64,000 bases of DNA from NCBI GenBank assembly GCA_025765615.1, contig JAIVFJ010000059.1, positions 248,001 to 312,000 on the forward strand. The letters run 5' to 3'. Positions 58,636 to 64,000 of this stretch are shown here, one piece after another. Origin of the DNA: Zopfochytrium polystomum. Lineage: Eukaryota > Chytridiomycota > Chytridiomycetes > Chytridiales > Chytridiaceae. The notes under the pieces are model-generated. The model saw only the letters and a program-made list of their open reading frames with translations, was not told where the DNA came from and did not search any database. Position 1 is the first letter of the stretch. Each line of letters opens with the position of its first letter. Both the position numbers and the translations under genes were made by a program.

Positions 58636-60087
58636 ATGGACTTGCAGCGGAAGCTCCTGGAAGAGGTTTGCGTGGTTTTGAAAGGAGCCGAGCTTCCTTG
58701 AGTATCTCATGTTCCAAACTATGCTTTATTGCAGCTCATGAACCCTCTTCTGGGGACGGAGAAAGACTTTCACGACCCGGGCGTGTGCAAGTATTCATTG
58801 GCCGCGTTTTGTCCCCACGATCTATTTACGAAGTACGCACTGTGTATTCTATCCACGTTACTTCTAAGCCTAAGCCTTCCTCGATAGCACGAAATACGAT
58901 CTAGGTCCCTGTCCGTTCAAAATTCATGATGAAAAGCTGTGCAGACAGTGAGCTCTTAATTCGTTTTTGTCTAGTCGTAACCCAATTGCATTGCAGGTAT
59001 CAATCATCTCTGGAGAAAGGAAAGCTTGGATATGAACAAGAGCTCGTAACATTCCTCGTCAAGCTCGAAGCCGACATGGACCGTGCAATCCGACGAGCGA
59101 AAGAGAGGATGGAGGTTTCAGGACAAACGGATTCTGTGGTGGATGAAGAGGGCGAAAAGCTTGAGAAAATCGTGCAAGTGGAGGAACAAATTAAAGCTAT
59201 CACGACACAGGTCGAAGAGTTTGGGGAGGCCGGTGAGGTGGAAAAAGCGCAGGAGCTTCTTGCGAAGGTCGACTCTTTGAAGCAGGCTATTGAAGTTATA
59301 CGCAATGTAAGTGCTCTGACATTAACTCCTTACTCTTATTTGAGCTACTTCGCTGAACACGCCCTGCATGCGTATTCTCTTGCAGTCGGGAGCACGTCGT
59401 CTCATGGTATGTGAGGTGTGTTCAGCTTGTCTCGTGGCCAACGATTCCACTGCCAGAATGGACGCGCATTTGATTGGGAAGCAGCACACGGGTTATTTAA
59501 AAATTCGACAGTGGCTTGAAACTTGGAGGGTGAGTCTTACCGACTTTGCCGTCGCACTTCTTATTGACTTGTTGGTGGTTTTGCAGAAGTCTGGCAGCTC
59601 TACTTCTACATCCGAAATGTCCAGGAATTCTCCTGGTGCGCGAGACCCAGCTTTCAGCCGTCAGAGCGATTTGGAGAGACGGAGTGATCTCGACAGACGG
59701 GGAGGTCATCGAGGATGGGGAGGTAGAGACCATCCTTACAGCAAACCAGAATATCGTGAGGATCGCCGCCGCTTCGATGACAGCTCGCGCTATGAGCGCC
59801 GAGTGGACAGGCACGATCTGGACGGACGACCGAGTCGCGGGAGCTTCAACTCTGATCGCGGTTATGCCAATGACCGATATCGCAGACAACCTGAAAAAGC
59901 TGTTGAAAGGATATCTGGTGGCGAAGGGGATAGAGGAACGGACCGAGGCGACCGCCGTCACTCTTACCATGATGCGGCAACAGCTCGTGAAAGCGACCAC
60001 GTGGGCCGTAGGGAGCAGTTAGGACGAAAGTCGCGGGCATCCCCGAGCTACGACGACCGAGCGCGGGGCAGCAACAGCGATCGCTGA
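58636..60087 (+). CDS. LUC7: Luc7-like U1 snRNP-associated splicing factor
   Basis: A 380-aa protein in six exons: 58636-58665, 58735-58832, 58888-58947, 58997-59306, 59386-59529, 59587-60087; all GT-AG and in phase. MDLQRKLLEE then LMNPLLGTEKDF is the typical Luc7 start. The first zinc finger (VCKYSLAAFCPHDLF, DLGPCPFKIHD), a coiled-coil helix (YEQELVTFLVKLEADMDRAI), and the second zinc finger (VCEVCSACLV, DAHLIGKQHTGY) follow. The tail is Arg/Asp/Ser-rich (RS/RD-like) and typical of the metazoan-like branch. Acts in the nucleus in 5' splice-site selection with U1 snRNP. The first exon is only 30 nt. Nothing broken; a good marker of authentic host sequence. Confidence 0.93.
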
Positions 60088-60440
60088 CTAAACGTGTCAA
60101 TCACGAGACAAGTATTTTGATCTGAACGCAACGAGCTCACCGAAGCTGCAGTAATAAATCATGGTGGGAGGTTATGGTTCCTCTGCTTCTTGCGTTAGAA
60201 ACGTCATGACCCGCTACGAAAAAAAGCAACCTGAACAAGAAAAAAAGAAGAAAAAAGAGGGAAAAACAAGTGCCGATTATTAACCTGTGGGATATTTGAT
60301 AGTTTTTCAGCTTTCACAGCAAACTGCGAAAGATGACCCCAGTAAGAAAGGGGGCTGGCCAGATAGGGGAATGAGAGGAATATAGTACCCAGCCGATTCA
60401 TTTTTCGCGCATAGCGTTCGAAGAAATATGCTGTCGACCC

Positions 60441-60692
60441 ATGCAAGTGCCAACTTTTTCTTCTGCTGCTCTTGTGATTGCTTTAAGTCAAAGCCTTGAG
60501 AGCTTCGCAACACTTGAGGGGAATGTATATGAAGCACCTGGAACCTATTGCTGTAGATCGATATTAAGCGTCCCTTCATGTTCGTCCGATGGCCAGCACC
60601 ACATACTCAAACTTGAGCGGCGCCAGTGTCGTCCTCAACACAACAGTTGCAATCATGCGCAAAACCGCATGCAACAGGTGCCACAGCATTAG
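60441..60692 (+). CDS. hypothetical secreted protein fragment
   Basis: An ATG frame opens with a signal-peptide-like segment (MQVPTFSSAALVIALSQSL), then TYCCRS. A second frame over 60595-60740 (SGASVVLNTTVAIM, CNRCHSISKNF) also looks protein-like, so an intron or frameshift may join them. Repeat sequence starts about 60770 and may truncate the gene. No family recognised. Confidence 0.3.
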   Translation: MQVPTFSSAALVIALSQSLESFATLEGNVYEAPGTYCCRSILSVPSCSSDGQHHILKLERRQCRPQHNSCNHAQNRMQQVPQH

Positions 60693-60769
60693 CAAGAATT
60701 TTGCGCGCCACCCCGTAGTGCGCATCTTGGCTGGGCCAGCTGCCCAAACTTCTTGAAAATACGAGCCAA

Positions 60770-60910
60770 TTGTGGGACTATGCTCACTCCTTTGACCCTG
60801 GTATCTGGGCCCCTAAAGTGATGGAAAGCAAATAACAGGCTAAAACCAACTTTACTGGGCTGTTGTCAAGGAGGTGTTTTAACCCTACTACTGGCCCAGT
60901 CAATGGTGTC
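60770..60910 (+). repeat. dispersed repeat shared with the palindrome arms
   Basis: GACTATGCTCACTCCTTTGACC...CAAATAACAGGCTAAAAC resembles 19810-19945 of the left arm (and the right-arm mirror). Element type unknown; possibly an LTR or UTR piece. Confidence 0.6.
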
Positions 60911-60934
60911 ATTGTGGGCCATGGCTGGTCACAT

Positions 60935-61009
60935 AGCTACCATTTTGCATCAGAAGCGAATCTGTAGCTACAGATCCTACAGATCCGCTTCGGATGCAAA
61001 ATGGTAGCT
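60935..61009. repeat. 33-bp inverted repeat hairpin
   Basis: AGCTACCATTTTGCATCAGA... pairs with ...TCGGATGCAAAATGGTAGCT across a loop of under 15 nt, with few mismatches. Looks like the tip of a small foldback element. Downstream to 61190 an AATGGGAGCT-type sequence is partly duplicated. Confidence 0.8.
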
Positions 61010-61099
61010 CTGGAGGGAGTGGTGATGGAAACCAGAGGCAAGAAAAATGGCGGTGGGAGCTCCTGTTTTTAAGAATGGGAGCTGGGGCAACCATTTTCG

Positions 61100-61490
61100 T
61101 CAAAGGTGTTGGGGATTGAAACAAGAGGAAAGGAAAAATGGTGATGGGAGCTCCCATTTTCCAAGAATGGGAGCCAGTGCACCCACCTCAAGATGATCAG
61201 AGGGTGGATATTGACGAGGGAGACAATTAACTTTATTCTTTGCTCTTATGGAAGATGCTTCATTCACTATGAACAATGACGTCTCTTGGCTTTCCACCAC
61301 TACCCAAGACCTGCCACCACCAGTTTTGACTCGTCCAATTGCACCTTTCAAAAGCCTCATGTCAATAACAACCGTTTCTCCACTTTCTGAAATTACTGGC
61401 AAGTGAAGTTTGGTCACGAGTTTTGACTGCAAATGAACTACTGCAACCATCACAGTCTCCATGTCTTCTGAATTCTCGTCAAAGTCCTCC
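61100..61490 (-). other. unrecognised ORF fragment, probably element-derived
   Basis: A minus-strand frame (QEDFDENSED then VMVAVVHLQSKLVTKLHLP, GRSWVVVESQETSLFIVNEA) with protein-like composition. No family assigned; lies between repeats. Confidence 0.3.
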
Positions 61491-61767
61491 TGTCAGCTGA
61501 TTGACATGATAGAGAGAAGCTGTCTGTAGCGTGTTGAATGGCTTCATTTCAGGAGTAGCACTTTTGCAATGGGATTGATTGTCAACAAGTTCAACATACT
61601 GTGTTGAAACTAGTCAACAACAAACCATAGAGGAGTGCCCAATTACAAAAGAAAAACAGACCTTGAGATTAGTGGAGTCTTGATTATGTTCGCTAACCAG
61701 GGAACCAGCACAGGCCAGAGTCTACTGCTGACCAACCAGTGCAACCTTGGACCAATGCTCCACAACC

Positions 61768-61996
61768 TGAAAGAATTTGCTATGTTGGCTGATTGATGGA
61801 TTGGGCTGCTGTGGTGTACACTACTGAAGGTGGTGGTGGTGGGAGGTTGATCTTGGCTTCTGTCAGTCTTGTGTTTGTCTTTATACAAAACTGTTACAAG
61901 GACCATCACTTGCAAAATGCTGCAAGTCATCCTTGCAGAGCAGAATCAGGTCAAAGCTCCTGCACACTGCTTACACCAAAAGACCCAAAACTAACA
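61768..61996 (-). mobile_element. copia LTR (229 bp) beside a purine tract
   Basis: On the minus strand it starts TGTTAGTTTTGGG right after AGCTTAGGGGGGAG (polypurine tract) and ends TTCTTTCA. It is the 3' LTR of the minus-strand copia fragment at 62292-63240. Confidence 0.85.
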
Positions 61997-62291
61997 CTCC
62001 CCCCTAAGCTGTGGGCAGGAGCAAAGGCCGGCACGGAGGAAAACCTTAAGCCATAGTCAACTTAAGGAAACCGTACACCGGAGAAAGAAGAATCACAAAC
62101 AGGTATGACTGGCCATCGGATGGCAGAACAGAAAGGACAGACCACACTAACAAAAATGGATGGGGGCACATATTGAACTTCTGAGGTAAAAGAAAATGAG
62201 TCAAAGTAATGAAAAAGAACAAAGAAGAAAACAGCTTCACAGATAAGAAAAATGAATCAGAGGAAAGAGAAGAAACAAAGACCAGTGCGAC

Positions 62292-63240
62292 TCAGATGGT
62301 ATTCACTGAGCTGAGAGCAGCTGAGAGAGATTTTGTCATATAGTCTGCAGGCTGTTCTCCTCCAGCAATCCATTCAAGCCGTACTACCTTTTGTTCCACA
62401 AGTTCTTGAATATAATGATACTCTACCATGATATGCTTTGACCGATTGGTGTAAAGATCATTTGAACTGAGGTTGATCACACCAATGTTGTCAGTGTAGA
62501 TGACAAGTGTAGTTGGAGATGGAGGTTGAAGTGCTGAGTAGAGTTGGTATTGTGCCTTAAGTTCTCGTCCTGGTTCAGACACAGCTACATATTCAGCTTC
62601 CTGCAGTCACAGCATGACAGTACTGCTCTGAACAGATGTCCAACTAATAGCTGTTCCTCCAAATAGAACCTAGTAACCAGGCTGTGATTTCCCATCTGTG
62701 TGGACACCATGGGCAGCGTTGGAGTAACCGGCTATATCTGTGCAGTTGCGAGAATAGAATAAACCATACTCACTGTTACCGTTGAGATATTCGAGAACCA
62801 GAATAAGGATCTTCATGTGTTGCTTGCTAGGATCCTTGCTGAAGGCACCAAGGTATGAAACTGCTGGGGCAAGGTCTGGTCATGTGTGTGTTGCAAGGTA
62901 GTTGATGCCACCAAGGATTGCCTGGTACAGTCTCTGGTCTGGAGCTGCTTGGTCAATCCCACGTGGCTGAAGATTGAGACTACTGGGAAGTGCAGTTACT
63001 GCAGTGCGGATGTTGATAATGTTGGCATGGCGTTGAAGTAAATCCTTGATATAGGCTTTCTGGTGCAAGAAGATTCCGTTGTGGCGGTGTTCCAGTTGCA
63101 TATTGAGAGATGGTTTCATTGCTCCCATTTCGCAGAGTTTGTAAAAGGATTAGGCAAGGCAATGGCAGAAGAAGTTTTGGCCAGAATCACCAAAAAGCAA
63201 ATATTGTTAACTTAGCTTGCGGTGTGGATGATGAGTCAAT
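62292..63240 (-). mobile_element. Ty1/copia pol fragment (RT end, RNase H)
   Basis: Minus-strand frames: RT end (HRHNGIFLHQKAYIKDLLQR, LYQAILGGINYLATHT) at 63128-62880; RNase H with IYTDNIGVINLSSN, YHYIQELVEQKVVRLEW and ADYMTKSLS at 62582-62292. Frames are interrupted between them. The 5' part is missing. Confidence 0.85.
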
Positions 63241-63419
63241 CTGACGAGGATGCAGTAGTCCCAGAGGATTTCATGACTTTCCTGGCAACTGTTTGATTTA
63301 GGAAGCTGTTCAACTCCAGCAGTCAGTGCAGTGGTAATGAACTGCTCAATGCGGATTGGCACATAAAATATGCTGTTCAGGTACGTGTTGCTGATATCAA
63401 CTGTGTCAGTGACCCAGTT

Positions 63420-63721
63420 TGTTGAGATTCGACCCACAGGGTACACTACGCCCGTAACTGATGATCCCTTTGAGTACTCCATCCAATCACATTGGATGGG
63501 GTGTTTGAAGGGCTCAGTAGATTCAATACTTGAATGGGGCGCTCAGAAGGGCTAATCTGTTCTCAATAAAAAGAGATAGGCCGAGGCCGCTGCTGTTCTA
63601 GCTTTGTTCATCCTACCAGTAGGAACAATGCAATTAGAACATGCACAAAAACGCTCAAACTATGCACTCTGCACATGTAACACAGCACAGCAAGCATGCA
63701 GAAGCAGTGTACCACTGCCCC
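63420..63721 (+). mobile_element. copia LTR copy (TGTTGAG family)
   Basis: Third locus of the LTR family at 21168 and 53286: TGTTGAGATTCGACCC..., AATAAA at 63564, ...ACCACTGCCCCA. No target duplication found. Confidence 0.75.
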
Positions 63722-64000
63722 ATTGATGAAATCCCACCCAGGACTGGAGGAACTTGGTGTGTGTGGGGATGAAGAGAGAGAGAGAGAGAGAGCAGTGATG
63801 ATGGAAAAGGGAGAGGAGTGAGAGGCTGGAGAGAGGAGAGAGGAGTGAGTGGGCAGAGATGGAAGAGAGAGCAAATGGAGGAAGAGAGATTGGCTTGTTT
63901 TGCACTGGATTCTGTCAAAGCAGCAAGGAGGGGGTTTTTTTTCCTTGTTTGATCTCTGTGAGAGGTTGCTGCTTTTATACTCCTGCAGGTTGGAGCCATC
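63722..64000. repeat. repeat debris at the window edge
   Basis: GGACTGGAGGAACTTGGTGTGTGTGG with GA-rich sequence matches the family at 35609-35760 (inverted at 20480-20640). The last bases (GCAGGTTGGAGCCATC) match 33400-33416. Confidence 0.65.

Overview
The window looks like a gene-sparse, transposon-rich stretch of an early-diverging fungal nuclear genome, most likely a chytrid. Reasons: short GT-AG introns (about 45-80 nt), a MATA_HMG-type HMG-box gene, a Luc7-like splicing factor, a PP2C phosphatase, a WSC-like wall protein, Ty1/copia and Ty3/chromovirus retroelements, a Helitron-type helicase, and a receptor family joining an OpuAC-like type II periplasmic-binding domain to a Cys-rich module and a polytopic membrane region. 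The lineage call is inference from gene content.

Left flank (1-13432): 3' part of a PBP-type receptor (+); a relic of a cation/Ca2+ exchanger (-); a five-exon STAND protein PB1-TIR-NACHT-WD40 (4757-9751, -); a Lys/Ala-rich basic ORF with an internal stop (-); a secreted protein with a deaminase-like domain, frame broken (-).

Giant inverted repeat (13433-42762): two near-identical arms of about 13.4 kb (13433-26872 and 29374-42762) around a 2.5 kb non-palindromic spacer. From outside in, each arm carries an HMG-box gene (complete only on the right, where it runs past the arm end; the left copy lacks most of the HMG box), a PBP-type receptor gene, a (GA/TC)n tract, and nested retroelement debris. 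The spacer holds a zinc-knuckle ORF1/gag-like relic and an ATCTGACG-type minisatellite close to the symmetry point (about 28123). Detected arm differences are mostly homopolymer or microsatellite length changes, plus three substitutions within 190 bp of the outer edge and two or three at the inner edge.

Right flank (42763-64000): rest of the HMG gene; exchanger gene (-) and WSC-like gene (+) transcribed divergently; PP2C gene (-); Helitron helicase relic; a young non-autonomous chromovirus (identical-looking 397-bp LTRs, 5-bp target duplication) whose LTR carries a dense heat-shock-element array; a Luc7-like gene (+); copia fragments.

Receptor (+) followed by exchanger (-) occurs on both sides: intact with HMG between them on the right, decayed and without HMG on the left. 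This points to an older block duplication preceding the palindrome. Frame breaks in several otherwise good genes fall in homopolymers, so uncorrected long-read errors, or an assembly origin of the palindrome, must be excluded before biological conclusions.
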